From a virus, in the IMG/VR virus record IMGVR_UViG_3300047557_004020, positions 1 to 44,083 of that record: a stretch of 44,083 nt of DNA; one strand, 5' to 3'. The notes under the pieces were generated by a model. That model was not told the DNA's origin. It worked only from the letters and a program-made list of their open reading frames with translations, and did not search any database. A program made the translations under genes and the position numbers. Positions 25,201 through 30,672 of the stretch are shown piece after piece (position 1 is the first letter of the stretch; every line of letters starts with the position of its first letter).

Positions 25201-26629
25201 ATCTACAGATTTGTTAACTGCTACTAATTTAACAGTAACAGGAACTGGGACATTTAACGGTAATGTAATATTTGGAAATTCAGTAACTGATACTGTATCA
25301 TTTACATCAAGAATTAATAGTAATGTATTACCATTAGTGGACATAACTTATGATCTTGGATCATCTACTAATAGATGGAATAATGTTTATGCTAATTCTT
25401 TTATTGGTCAATTTTTAGGAAATTCTAGCACAGCATCAAGATTAGCTACTCCAAGAAATATTGATATTGATGGTGATGTACTTGGCGTTGGAATTGGAAT
25501 TACTTTCGATGGAAGTAGAGATGTTACCATTCCAACTGTCTTAAGTACTACTGGTGTTACAGCGGGAACTTATGGATCTTCAACACAAGTGGGGCAGTTT
25601 ACCGTAGATTCTAAAGGAAGAATTACATCAGCATCAAATGTTGCGATTAACTTTAGTACTGCTACTGTTGCACAATCTGATAAAGTTAGAACTCAATCAG
25701 TTGCATCTAATCAAGATTTTTTCCCGACATTTGTTGACAGTGTTAATGCACTTGGTGATTATGAAACCGTATATACTGATGGAGACATAACTTATAATCC
25801 AAGTACTAACTTGTTGAAAGTACAAAATATAAGACCACAATCAATACAAGACTCTGCTGGAGGAACTGGTACAAATAATTTTGTATTAACTGCCACTGGA
25901 TCAGGTGGATGGTCTTGGAGAGCTGCTACAACTTCTGGTGGAACTCCTGCAATTGGTGGAATTACAATTAGAGAAGAAGGAGTAACTGTAGGTACTGCTG
26001 GACAAATTACAACTGTTAATTTTATTGGACCAGGAGTTACAGCAACTGCAGGACCAACAGGAACTGCAAACGTAACATTCGTGCAGCAAGTTGGACCACC
26101 AGGACCACCAGGATCACCTAGTACTGTTGCTGGACCACCAGGACCACCAGGATCACCTAGTACTGTTGCTGGACCACCAGGACCACCAGGACCACCAGGA
26201 TCACCTAGTACTGTTGCTGGACCACCAGGACCACCAGGATCACCTAGTACTGTTGCTGGACCACCAGGACCACCAGGATCACCTAGTACTGTTGCTGGAC
26301 CACCAGGACCACCAGGATCACCTAGTAGTGTTCCTGGACCACCAGGACCACCAGGATCACCAGGATCACCTAGTAGTGTTCCTGGACCACCAGGACCACC
26401 AGGATCACCTAGTAGTGTTCCTGGACCACCAGGACCACCAGGACCACCAGGTGTAACAAATATTACAGTAACTCAAACTGGATATTGCGCTACTCAAACT
26501 CCAATAACTGCAAGTGGATCAACTTTAACATTTTCTCCTAACAGTAATGCTTATGGAAGACGCTGGGTTCAAACGTATACACCAACTACAGAAGGTTGTA
26601 ATGGCGATATTTGGTATCAAATAACATAA
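22271..26629 (+). CDS. giant fibre with LDV repeats and a collagen-like region (1452 aa)
   Basis: Domains in order: globular head (1-170); VGIGTSVPTQELDLNGDLRL unit and paired IYDYTNNPG segment (about 175-215); many short LNVTGITT / LGVTGLTT beta-solenoid turns (about 280-640); 119-residue repeats with STDIVTFNSRVGSGITPS and NRWDTIYSNTFNG (two near-identical, a third diverged, about 637-960); an SFIGQFLGNSSTASRL-type unit; collagen-like Gly-X-Y blocks (1275-1394) broken by STVA or SSVP; and a 58-residue C-terminal cap containing two cysteines and three tryptophan/tyrosine clusters. Likely a trimeric long fibre. The collagen part would form a triple helix. Confidence 0.82.
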   Translation: MPRYLSGRSKRTPQSALSDSRFRYLSIADAEPNLGDPVAPGEFPPFGQQYQIVSVEGYPGERYWVPIGGGLIPGSITVFDESNLVGGISSTTQLNFVGLAITALGNSTPSPGYAVTVRVFAPGNNGELLFNLSDDFGTSPLLSFDNNIGILTAGKSIIVGSGGTVLNATLSGLVGIGTSVPTQELDLNGDLRLRGTIYDYTNNPGITGDVLIKNNFGGLTWVNQSSIRAGAGGTYRNVQFHNSSGLVDGANIFVYNEVDRRVGIGSTLPQFLLDVIGYSRFTGQTEIGFLNVTGITTLSSLGVSGASTTRNLRVTGIATIPTLIGTNANFSGIVTAVKFIGNIDVVDLNVTGIATISTLGVTGLTTTRNLEVTQSTTLNRLNVSGISTFGSQVIITNLNVTGVTTIGNSVVISANNIKTTSGNLNIDSLGGTTQINDALYVNDSTQSTSPNTGALVVDGGVGIGNNLYVAGNVNLSTSGGITTTGGDLYVGGNLYTTGDQYFDEVFARNGYFTGILSTRNFESAGISSLKSTTIIGGANSTGNSQTILQVVGVNSGAYIGGNLGIGSIIPTSKLDVVGDIKVSGISTFNNTLNVISAGANINNIRIGITNSNQIDTSTGNLTLTSTGGQVTISSRLIVTGVSTFNGNVTLGDASTDIVTFNSRVGSGITPSTNGTLNIGSPSNRWDTIYSNTFNGTFVGTASSSDTIRTVSTAINSTFFPTFVRDNNSNAAYEEVYTDSGISYNPGSDLLSLTNLVVTGVSTFNGNVTLGDASTDIVTFNSRVGSGITPSTNGSLNLGSPTNRWDTIYSNTFNGTFVGTASSSDTIRTVSTTTNSTFFPTFVRDNNSNAAYEEVYTDSGISYNPGSDLLSLTNLVVSGISTFGDASTDIVTFNSRVGSGIIPSTNGTLDIGSPSNRWDTIYSNTFNGTFVGTASSSDTIRTVSSTSSTPLFPTFVITNSATDIYQRVYTDGGVTYTPSTDLLTATNLTVTGTGTFNGNVIFGNSVTDTVSFTSRINSNVLPLVDITYDLGSSTNRWNNVYANSFIGQFLGNSSTASRLATPRNIDIDGDVLGVGIGITFDGSRDVTIPTVLSTTGVTAGTYGSSTQVGQFTVDSKGRITSASNVAINFSTATVAQSDKVRTQSVASNQDFFPTFVDSVNALGDYETVYTDGDITYNPSTNLLKVQNIRPQSIQDSAGGTGTNNFVLTATGSGGWSWRAATTSGGTPAIGGITIREEGVTVGTAGQITTVNFIGPGVTATAGPTGTANVTFVQQVGPPGPPGSPSTVAGPPGPPGSPSTVAGPPGPPGPPGSPSTVAGPPGPPGSPSTVAGPPGPPGSPSTVAGPPGPPGSPSSVPGPPGPPGSPGSPSSVPGPPGPPGSPSSVPGPPGPPGPPGVTNITVTQTGYCATQTPITASGSTLTFSPNSNAYGRRWVQTYTPTTEGCNGDIWYQIT
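24181..24894 (+). repeat. 357-bp in-frame tandem duplication in the fibre gene
   Basis: Copy 1 (24181-24537) and copy 2 (24538-24894) are nearly identical, period 357 bp (119 codons). A third, diverged and shortened copy starts at 24895 (STDIVTFNSRVGSGIIPS). The very low divergence of copies 1 and 2 suggests recent amplification. Confidence 0.9.
26093..26452 (+). repeat. collagen-like Gly-Pro-Pro repeat tract
   Basis: Encodes blocks of GPPGPPGSP (sometimes one extra triplet) separated by four-residue breaks, STVA five times and then SSVP three times. GGACCACCAGGACCACCAGG is reused throughout. Codons are uniform, so the DNA is a minisatellite prone to slippage. Confidence 0.95.
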
Positions 26630-26650
26630 TTTTACATTAGATTATTTAAC

Positions 26651-28189
26651 ATGGCAGCATCATTTATTAAAAAATCGGACGGGAATTATTATCTAAGACT
26701 AACTGGTTTTACCAATTACGTTAAATTTGCTGCGGTTTCTAAAGCAGGTAATGTTTATACCTTTTTTATTAATGGAACTGCTTATGTTTCAAAACCGAAA
26801 GATGATGAAGGTGCAACCCATTACACATCAAGTGCATCACCAATTCCTAGTGGTGGTGTATTAGCAGATAATAGATTTCCTGGTACAGAAACCTTACATT
26901 TCTTTTCCGGTTCTGGTACTAGGGATTATTTATTGTCTTTTACCTCAAGTCCAGTACCAGGAACTAGATTTTACTTAGGTGGAGAAGCATTAACTTGGGG
27001 TGGATATGCTTGGCCAGGTGATGGTTATATTGAAAATAATATTGGTGTTGGTGTAAAAACAGGAGGATCCTGGAAAAACGCAGGTAATCTTTTTTTAAAA
27101 ACACTTGATGAATGGAAAGAAGTTGCTACAGGGTGGATAAAAGTAAGTGGAGTTTGGAGAAAGTTTTATCAAAACTACGGAAATTCCAGTTGGATTAATA
27201 TGCTTGAGGGTACTGATGATGCAATTGACTTTGGTATTAAAGTCGTACCTCCAACAGAGTTTACAATTACTATTAGTTCTAACACTACTAACTTAAACTT
27301 AAAAAGTTCATTTGACACTACATTTGGTTCTGGTGCTTGGGCATCCAGTGTTCCAAAAAGAGTTATTATTAATTCCGGAGTTATCGTAGGTTCAACAAGT
27401 TCTTCTGGTTATGCAATCAATATTCCATCAGGAATGGGTGGAACCTTAAGAATTGATAACAATGGTTCTATTCAAGGTGCTGGTGGTGCTGCTAATAGTG
27501 GTACTGGAGGAAGTGCTATCTTTGTTGGATCAGCAGTATCTATTAATAATGTAGGGTCTATCTATGCTGGTGGAGGTGGTGGAGGTGCAGGTGGTAATGG
27601 TGGTCAAGGATCTTTTACTTATACGGTAGTTAATGGACTAGGATACTCTGGAATTAGGGGTACATCTGTATCTGGTTGCAATCAATCGAGTTGGTTAGAA
27701 GGTTGTGCTCAAGCTTGTAGACAAAGATTTGGAAATTCAATTGGAGGATCAACAGTATATGCATCCACTCCTTGTGGATATACAAGTATAGGACTCGATC
27801 TTTGTTTTCCAGTTTGCAAATACCAGTGTACAGGTAGGTTTACTTCAAACACTACAGCATCAGAATCTTGGACTTGTGCTTATAATTCGACAGCTACAGC
27901 AATAACTTCAGGGGGAACTGGAGGTTCTGGGGGTGTAGGTCGAGGATATAATCAAGCACCAACTGCTGGTCTTGGTGGATCCGGTGGTGGTACTAATGCT
28001 GGTACAGGCGGTACAGGTGGTAATGGTGGTGAATGGGGTGCCTCAGGAACTGCCGGTTCCGCTGGAACTAATGGTAATTATACTGCAGGTTCTGCTGGTG
28101 GTCCAGGTGGATTAGCAGGATTTTATGTTGTAAATAACTCTAGTGTTACTTGGATTAATACCGGAACAAGAGCAGGTAGAGTGGTATAA
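26651..28189 (+). CDS. glycine-rich adhesin tip protein with Cys-rich insert (512 aa)
   Basis: The N-terminal half is globular (WGGYAWPGDGYIENN, WKEVATGWIKVSGVWRKFYQ). From about residue 195 a beta-region (PTEFTITISSNTTNLNL) leads to glycine-rich loops (GGGGGGAGGNGGQG; later GGSGGGTNAGTGGTGGNGG), like the polyglycine-II tips of gp38-type adhesins. Between them lies a block with eight cysteines (about 335-420: SGCNQ, EGCAQAC, TPCGY, LCFPVCKYQC, TCAY). The C-terminus is NTGTRAGRVV. Likely the receptor-binding tip of the fibre encoded just upstream. Disulfide or metal binding by the insert is inference. Confidence 0.75.
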   Translation: MAASFIKKSDGNYYLRLTGFTNYVKFAAVSKAGNVYTFFINGTAYVSKPKDDEGATHYTSSASPIPSGGVLADNRFPGTETLHFFSGSGTRDYLLSFTSSPVPGTRFYLGGEALTWGGYAWPGDGYIENNIGVGVKTGGSWKNAGNLFLKTLDEWKEVATGWIKVSGVWRKFYQNYGNSSWINMLEGTDDAIDFGIKVVPPTEFTITISSNTTNLNLKSSFDTTFGSGAWASSVPKRVIINSGVIVGSTSSSGYAINIPSGMGGTLRIDNNGSIQGAGGAANSGTGGSAIFVGSAVSINNVGSIYAGGGGGGAGGNGGQGSFTYTVVNGLGYSGIRGTSVSGCNQSSWLEGCAQACRQRFGNSIGGSTVYASTPCGYTSIGLDLCFPVCKYQCTGRFTSNTTASESWTCAYNSTATAITSGGTGGSGGVGRGYNQAPTAGLGGSGGGTNAGTGGTGGNGGEWGASGTAGSAGTNGNYTAGSAGGPGGLAGFYVVNNSSVTWINTGTRAGRVV

Positions 28190-28192
28190 ATA
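28185..28192 (+). promoter_or_regulatory. late promoter TATAAATA
   Basis: Exact TATAAATA overlapping the stop of the adhesin gene, ending 23 bases before the ATG at 28216. Candidate driver of the repeat protein, zinc-ribbon protein and oxygenase genes. Confidence 0.7.
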
Positions 28193-28215
28193 TCAAAAAG
28201 CGTTTTTAAGACATT

Positions 28216-28968
28216 ATGAAATACATAATTAAAGAGGTATTGCCTGCTCAAATATTGGTTGAATTTGAGGACGAATCTAGGGCATTAGTTCCAATTTCTC
28301 CAGAAGCAACACCAGAAGAAATTGATCATGCTGTTGCTCAATATGATCCCGACTTTTTACCGATTCCAGAGAATCTTATCAATCAAAATATTTCTGTTGG
28401 TGAAGAGAGAGAATCTAAAAAATTAGACACTGTAAATACTCAATTTGCAGTTGGAAATAATACAACTACTGATACCAATACAATAGAAGAATTTATTCCA
28501 ACCCAATTTAATAGTATTGAATACTTATTAAATTCTATCAATCCAATTAATTTAGCTTTGGCAAATTATTACGCAGAGCAAGGTGATACAAGAATTAAAG
28601 AAGCATTATACTCAAAAGTTTTGGAGTATGTAAATGTAACTAATTTAACAGTAGAAAAAATACTTGAAGATATAAATTTAAATCCCGAAGATATTTTGTC
28701 CCAAGCAGAGTTAGAATTGAATGGAGAAATCACTCCAACTCCAGAAGATACTTCAATCCAAACTCCAGAAGAAGTAATTGCAACTCCAGAAGAAGTAATT
28801 GCAACTCCAGAAGAAGTAATTGCAACTCCAGAAGAAGTAATTGCAACTCCAGAAGAAGTAATTGCAACTCCAGAAGAAGTAATTGCAACTCCAGAAGATA
28901 CTTCAATCCAAACTCCAGAAGAAGTAACTCCTCAAGTACAGGAAGAAACAAATGCAGAGCAACCCTGA
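28216..28968 (+). CDS. acidic repeat protein with TPEEVIA heptads (250 aa)
   Basis: Residues 1-60 look like a small folded domain (MKYIIKEVLPAQILVEFEDESRALVPISPEA). Residues 90-170 are acidic and helical (NSIEYLLNSINPINLALANYYAEQGD...). The C-terminal quarter is low-complexity with six identical TPEEVIA heptads flanked by TPEDTSIQ units. Strongly acidic overall. Its place between fibre genes and the oxygenase suggests a late or virion-associated protein. No family function recognised. Overlaps the zinc-ribbon gene by 17 bases. Confidence 0.65.
   Translation: MKYIIKEVLPAQILVEFEDESRALVPISPEATPEEIDHAVAQYDPDFLPIPENLINQNISVGEERESKKLDTVNTQFAVGNNTTTDTNTIEEFIPTQFNSIEYLLNSINPINLALANYYAEQGDTRIKEALYSKVLEYVNVTNLTVEKILEDINLNPEDILSQAELELNGEITPTPEDTSIQTPEEVIATPEEVIATPEEVIATPEEVIATPEEVIATPEEVIATPEDTSIQTPEEVTPQVQEETNAEQP
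28738..28911 (+). repeat. 21-bp tandem repeat (6 identical units) with 24-bp flanking units
   Basis: A 24-bp unit (28738-28761), six identical 21-bp units ACTCCAGAAGAAGTAATTGC+A (28762-28887), and another copy of the 24-bp unit (28888-28911). DNA identity of all six units implies recent expansion. Reading frame is kept. Confidence 0.95.
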
Positions 28969-29113
28969 AAATAGAGAAGCGATTGATAAAATAAAAATTT
29001 GTTTACAATGTGAACATTTTTTCAAACCAACTCGCCAATGTAAAAAATGTGGGTGTTTTATGCCTCTTAAGGTAAGAATACCTGGTCAAAAATGTCCCGT
29101 TGATAAGTGGTAA
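28952..29113 (+). CDS. small zinc-ribbon protein (53 aa)
   Basis: ATG at 28952 inside the previous gene, TAA at 29111-29113. Cysteines CLQC (residues 17-20) and CKKCGC (33-38), plus a late C in KCPVDKW, make one CxxC...CxxC zinc-binding module with an extra pair. Similar short 'CxxCxxF...CxxCxCFMxxK' proteins are common in T4-like cyanophages and resemble DUF6171. Role unknown. It ends four bases before the oxygenase start, so both are probably made from the same message. Confidence 0.75.
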   Translation: MQSNPENREAIDKIKICLQCEHFFKPTRQCKKCGCFMPLKVRIPGQKCPVDKW

Positions 29114-29117
29114 CTAA

Positions 29118-29714
29118 ATGAATGATTTGATTCAGATTATTAAAATTCTTGATGAAAATGAATTAAAAATTATTAATTCATACATTGATGAGTTAACTTT
29201 TCAAGAAAATACTGTTTTTGATAAAGATGGATTATCTAAAATTGACACTTCAGTAAGATCAAGTCTTGGATCTTCTATGAATGAAGAGCATGAAGCAACT
29301 AAACTTCTTCATCAAAGAATAAATGAATCTTTAATTACATATAAGGAAAAAGTTATTCAAATTAATGAAATGTTTCAATATTACCCTGTTCCAGGGGGAT
29401 ATTCAACTACCTGTTATAGGGAATCAATTCAAGTTTTAGAATATCATCCAGATCAAGAATACAAATTTCATCACGACTCATCAAATAATCCAAATTCAAA
29501 AGAATATCATCGTCATATTAGTGTTGTTGTTTATCTTAATGATGATTTTAGTGGAGGAGGAACACAGTTTCCTCATGAAACATATAAACCATTACCAGGA
29601 TATGGTTTAATTTTTCCATCAAATTGGTGCTATCCCCATTCGGGACAAAAAGTTTTGAAGGGGAAAAAAAGAGTTGCGGTCACTTGGTACTACGTGACCG
29701 ACCACAGTGCTTGA
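29118..29714 (+). CDS. 2OG-Fe(II) oxygenase, prolyl-4-hydroxylase-like
   Basis: 198 aa. Iron ligands H118-x-D120 (FHHD) and H174 (YPHSG), and the 2-oxoglutarate-binding R185 eleven residues later (KKRVAVTWYYV), are in the canonical order for the P4H/double-stranded beta-helix family. SVVVYLNDDFSGGGTQFP is the usual core between them. These enzymes hydroxylate prolyl or other side chains using O2 and 2-oxoglutarate. The substrate is unknown. A collagen-like fibre encoded 2.5 kb upstream, rich in X-Pro-Gly, is the most obvious local candidate. The stop codon overlaps the next promoter's -35. Confidence 0.9.
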   Translation: MNDLIQIIKILDENELKIINSYIDELTFQENTVFDKDGLSKIDTSVRSSLGSSMNEEHEATKLLHQRINESLITYKEKVIQINEMFQYYPVPGGYSTTCYRESIQVLEYHPDQEYKFHHDSSNNPNSKEYHRHISVVVYLNDDFSGGGTQFPHETYKPLPGYGLIFPSNWCYPHSGQKVLKGKKRVAVTWYYVTDHSA

Positions 29715-29746
29715 CAGGATCGGCAAGACCCCCTATAATATGGGGG
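29711..29746 (+). promoter_or_regulatory. perfect sigma70 promoter TTGACA-17-TATAAT with flanking inverted repeat
   Basis: TTGACA (29711-29716), 17 bp, TATAAT (29734-29739): full consensus. CCCCC (29729-29733) and GGGGG (29742-29746) frame the -10 as a perfect inverted repeat with loop TATAATAT. Drives the genes at 29766 and 29962. Confidence 0.92.
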
Positions 29747-29765
29747 TAATCAACGAAACGACCTG

Positions 29766-29957
29766 ATGCAACCCCAGACCGAAGAGTTCCTGACCCGCTG
29801 CGTAGTCGATACACTTGCTCGTAAGTTTTATCTTTACTCTAGCGAAGGATCCGAAAAGGTGGTAGAATGTGAAACTGTAGATCAATTTATGAACGTTCTT
29901 GAGGTTGTTCGCACACAATTAGACGAAAATACTCTAGTTTATTCAAATCCATTTTAA
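29766..29957 (+). CDS. hypothetical protein (63 aa)
   Basis: First ORF behind a full-consensus promoter, about 20 bases after the predicted transcript start. The sequence (MQPQTEEFLTRCVVDTLARKFYLYSSEGSEKVVECETVDQFMNVLEVV...) suggests a small alpha/beta fold. Four bases separate it from the antitoxin-like gene. It lacks the features of common Phd/YefM partner toxins (no Doc, YoeB or PIN pattern), so I do not call it a toxin. Similar short ORFs are usual in cyanophage early regions. Confidence 0.65.
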   Translation: MQPQTEEFLTRCVVDTLARKFYLYSSEGSEKVVECETVDQFMNVLEVVRTQLDENTLVYSNPF

Positions 29958-29961
29958 GAAA

Positions 29962-30147
29962 ATGAAAACTCTTACAGTTCAAGAATTGCAAGAAAAATTT
30001 GAATATTACCTTGATAGGGTTGAGACTGGTGAGTCCTTCCTTATCAAGAGTCAATATGGTGATGCTATGTTAATTCCTTATAATAATGGTGAGGAAGAAA
30101 TTGACGACCTGATACGAATACATACGGATCACGAAGAAGGTTGTTGA
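29962..30147 (+). CDS. Phd/YefM-like antitoxin homologue, no toxin beside it
   Basis: 61 aa beginning MKTLTVQELQEKFEYYLDRVETGESFLIKSQYGDAMLIPY, which is the N-terminal Phd/YefM DNA-binding fold almost by the book (V.EL......L..V..GE.FLI....G..M..IPY). The C-terminal half, which binds toxin in true antitoxins, is short and acidic (EEEIDDLIRIHTDHEEG). It could neutralise a host toxin, or act only as a small repressor of nearby palindromic promoters. The latter is attractive because inverted repeats frame the -10 both before and after it. Both are inference. Confidence 0.78.
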   Translation: MKTLTVQELQEKFEYYLDRVETGESFLIKSQYGDAMLIPYNNGEEEIDDLIRIHTDHEEGC

Positions 30148-30180
30148 CAAAGAGTTCCAAATCCTCTATAATTGATTTGG
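30144..30180 (+). promoter_or_regulatory. perfect sigma70 promoter TTGACA-17-TATAAT for the tRNA cluster
   Basis: TTGACA (30144-30149), 17 bp, TATAAT (30167-30172). CCAAATC (30157-30163) and GATTTGG (30174-30180) form a 7-bp inverted repeat around the -10. The tRNA begins 15 bases after the -10. Confidence 0.92.
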
Positions 30181-30186
30181 TTTTAC

Positions 30187-30278
30187 GGGGGCATAGTTCA
30201 ACGGTTAGAACAGCAAGCTTATACCTTGTATTAGCGCCAGATTAGCGCGAGGTCCTGGTTCGAATCCAGGTGTCCCTA
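30187..30278 (+). tRNA. tRNA with anticodon UAU (Ile?) and expanded variable arm
   Basis: Acceptor GGGGGCA (30187-30193) pairs with TGTCCCT (30271-30277), A 30278 being the discriminator. The D stem is GTTC/GAAC. The anticodon stem GCAAG/CTTGT has loop CTTATAC, giving anticodon TAT (30220-30222). The T arm is CCTGG-TTCGAAT-CCAGG. The variable region (30230-30253) is 24 bases and consists of ATTAGCGCCAG followed by its near copy ATTAGCGCGAG, so it looks like an 11-bp tandem duplication. UAU would read AUA, a codon the AT-rich late genes use often. A long variable arm is not usual for isoleucine, so amino-acid identity is uncertain. CCA is not encoded. Confidence 0.8.
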
Positions 30279-30280
30279 TC

Positions 30281-30426
30281 TGCTTATCCATTTTGTAGTG
30301 GGTTTTAGAGGGTAAGCAACAGTAAACCTACTTGAAAAAAGGAGAGTGAAAAACCCCAGCTGCAAGTCGGTGTGAAACAGACCTATGACTTGTATGCGCT
30401 TCTGTTTCACTGTATGGATCTCTCCT
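30281..30426 (+). ncRNA. putative structured RNA with two pseudoknots between tRNAs
   Basis: 5' part: TGCTTATCC (30281-30289) pairs with GGGTAAGCA (30310-30318), and loop bases AGTGGGTTT (30297-30305) pair with AAACCTACT (30324-30332), an H-type pseudoknot. 3' part: AGGAGAG (30340-30346) pairs with CTCTCCT (30420-30426). Inside it, CAAGTC (30363-30368)/GACTTG (30387-30392) crosses the perfect 10-bp stem GTGAAACAGA (30372-30381)/TCTGTTTCAC (30401-30410), a second pseudoknot. No ORF of note, no tRNA T-loop. It should be cotranscribed with the flanking tRNAs. Family not identified; manA and wcaG RNAs of cyanophages are candidates to test. Confidence 0.62.
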
Positions 30427-30429
30427 ACT

Positions 30430-30502
30430 GCTGGTTTGGCCCTCTGGTGAAGGCAATCTGCTCATAACAGATAGAAGGTCGGATCGTAACCGACAACCAG
30501 CA
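30430..30502 (+). tRNA. tRNA with anticodon CAU (Met, or Ile2)
   Basis: Acceptor GCTGGTT (30430-30436) pairs with AACCAGC (30495-30501), discriminator A. The D stem is GCC/GGC, the anticodon stem ATCTG/CAGAT has loop CTCATAA (anticodon CAT 30463-30465), the variable loop is AGAAG, and the T stem GTCGG/CCGAC has loop ATCGTAA. The T loop departs from the usual TTCRANY, which would make standard scanners score it low. CAU could be elongator Met or a lysidine-modified Ile tRNA. Confidence 0.8.
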
Positions 30503-30503
30503 C

Positions 30504-30537
30504 TTGACTATAAACACTTTTTGTGTTATTATAGTCA
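30504..30537 (+). promoter_or_regulatory. promoter TTGACT-17-TATTAT within a large inverted repeat
   Basis: TTGACT (30504-30509), 17 bp, TATTAT (30527-30532). TGACTATAA (30505-30513) and TTATAGTCA (30529-30537) are perfect 9-bp arms, with inner ACAC/GTGT around TTTTT. It could act as operator, or as a processing hairpin between two tRNAs. Confidence 0.65.
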
Positions 30538-30544
30538 TATACAA

Positions 30545-30628
30545 GGGGCGGTGGTGGAATTGGTAGACACCCCAGACTTAAAATCTGTTGAGCGTATGCT
30601 CGTGCGGGTTCAAGTCCCGCTCGCCCTA
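30545..30628 (+). tRNA. tRNA-Leu (UAA)
   Basis: Class II tRNA. Acceptor GGGGCGG (30545-30551) pairs with TCGCCCT (30621-30627), discriminator A. The D loop has GGAATTGGTAG, the anticodon loop CTTAAAA (30577-30583) gives anticodon TAA (30579-30581), the variable arm is GAGCGTATGCTC, and the T arm is GCGGG-TTCAAGT-CCCGC. Reads UUA and UUG, which suits the AT-rich phage genes. Confidence 0.95.
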
Positions 30629-30644
30629 TTTTAAGTTCGTTCCT

Positions 30645-30652
30645 TATAAATA
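30645..30652 (+). promoter_or_regulatory. late promoter TATAAATA
   Basis: Exact match, 17 bases after the tRNA-Leu and 20 bases before the HNH gene start. Gives the endonuclease gene its own late-type start. Confidence 0.7.
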
Positions 30653-30672
30653 GTTGCAGGGAACGAACTATT

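Noticed and set aside
26091-26456. 121-codon plus-strand frame of DHQDHQDHLVLLL repeats
   Set aside because: Shadow of the collagen tract in another frame.
22271-26629. Diversity-generating retroelement target in the fibres
   Set aside because: No reverse transcriptase and no template/variable repeat pair with adenine-specific differences was seen.
28730-28951. 73-codon leucine-rich frame on the minus strand
   Set aside because: Created by the 21-bp repeat. No promoter or ribosome site.
29766-29957. Toxin partner for the Phd-like antitoxin
   Set aside because: Position and size fit a toxin-antitoxin pair, but no Doc, RelE/YoeB or PIN residues are visible. Left as hypothetical.
30340-30426. 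Fourth tRNA between UAU and CAU tRNAs
   Set aside because: A 7-bp acceptor-like stem exists, but no T arm with TTCRA and no anticodon arm of proper geometry. The internal pairs cross.
30187-30502. tmRNA
   Set aside because: Pseudoknots and tRNA ends are present, but there is no tag ORF, no GGGGNNG...Ala tRNA-like end pairing across the region, and both flanking tRNAs close on themselves.
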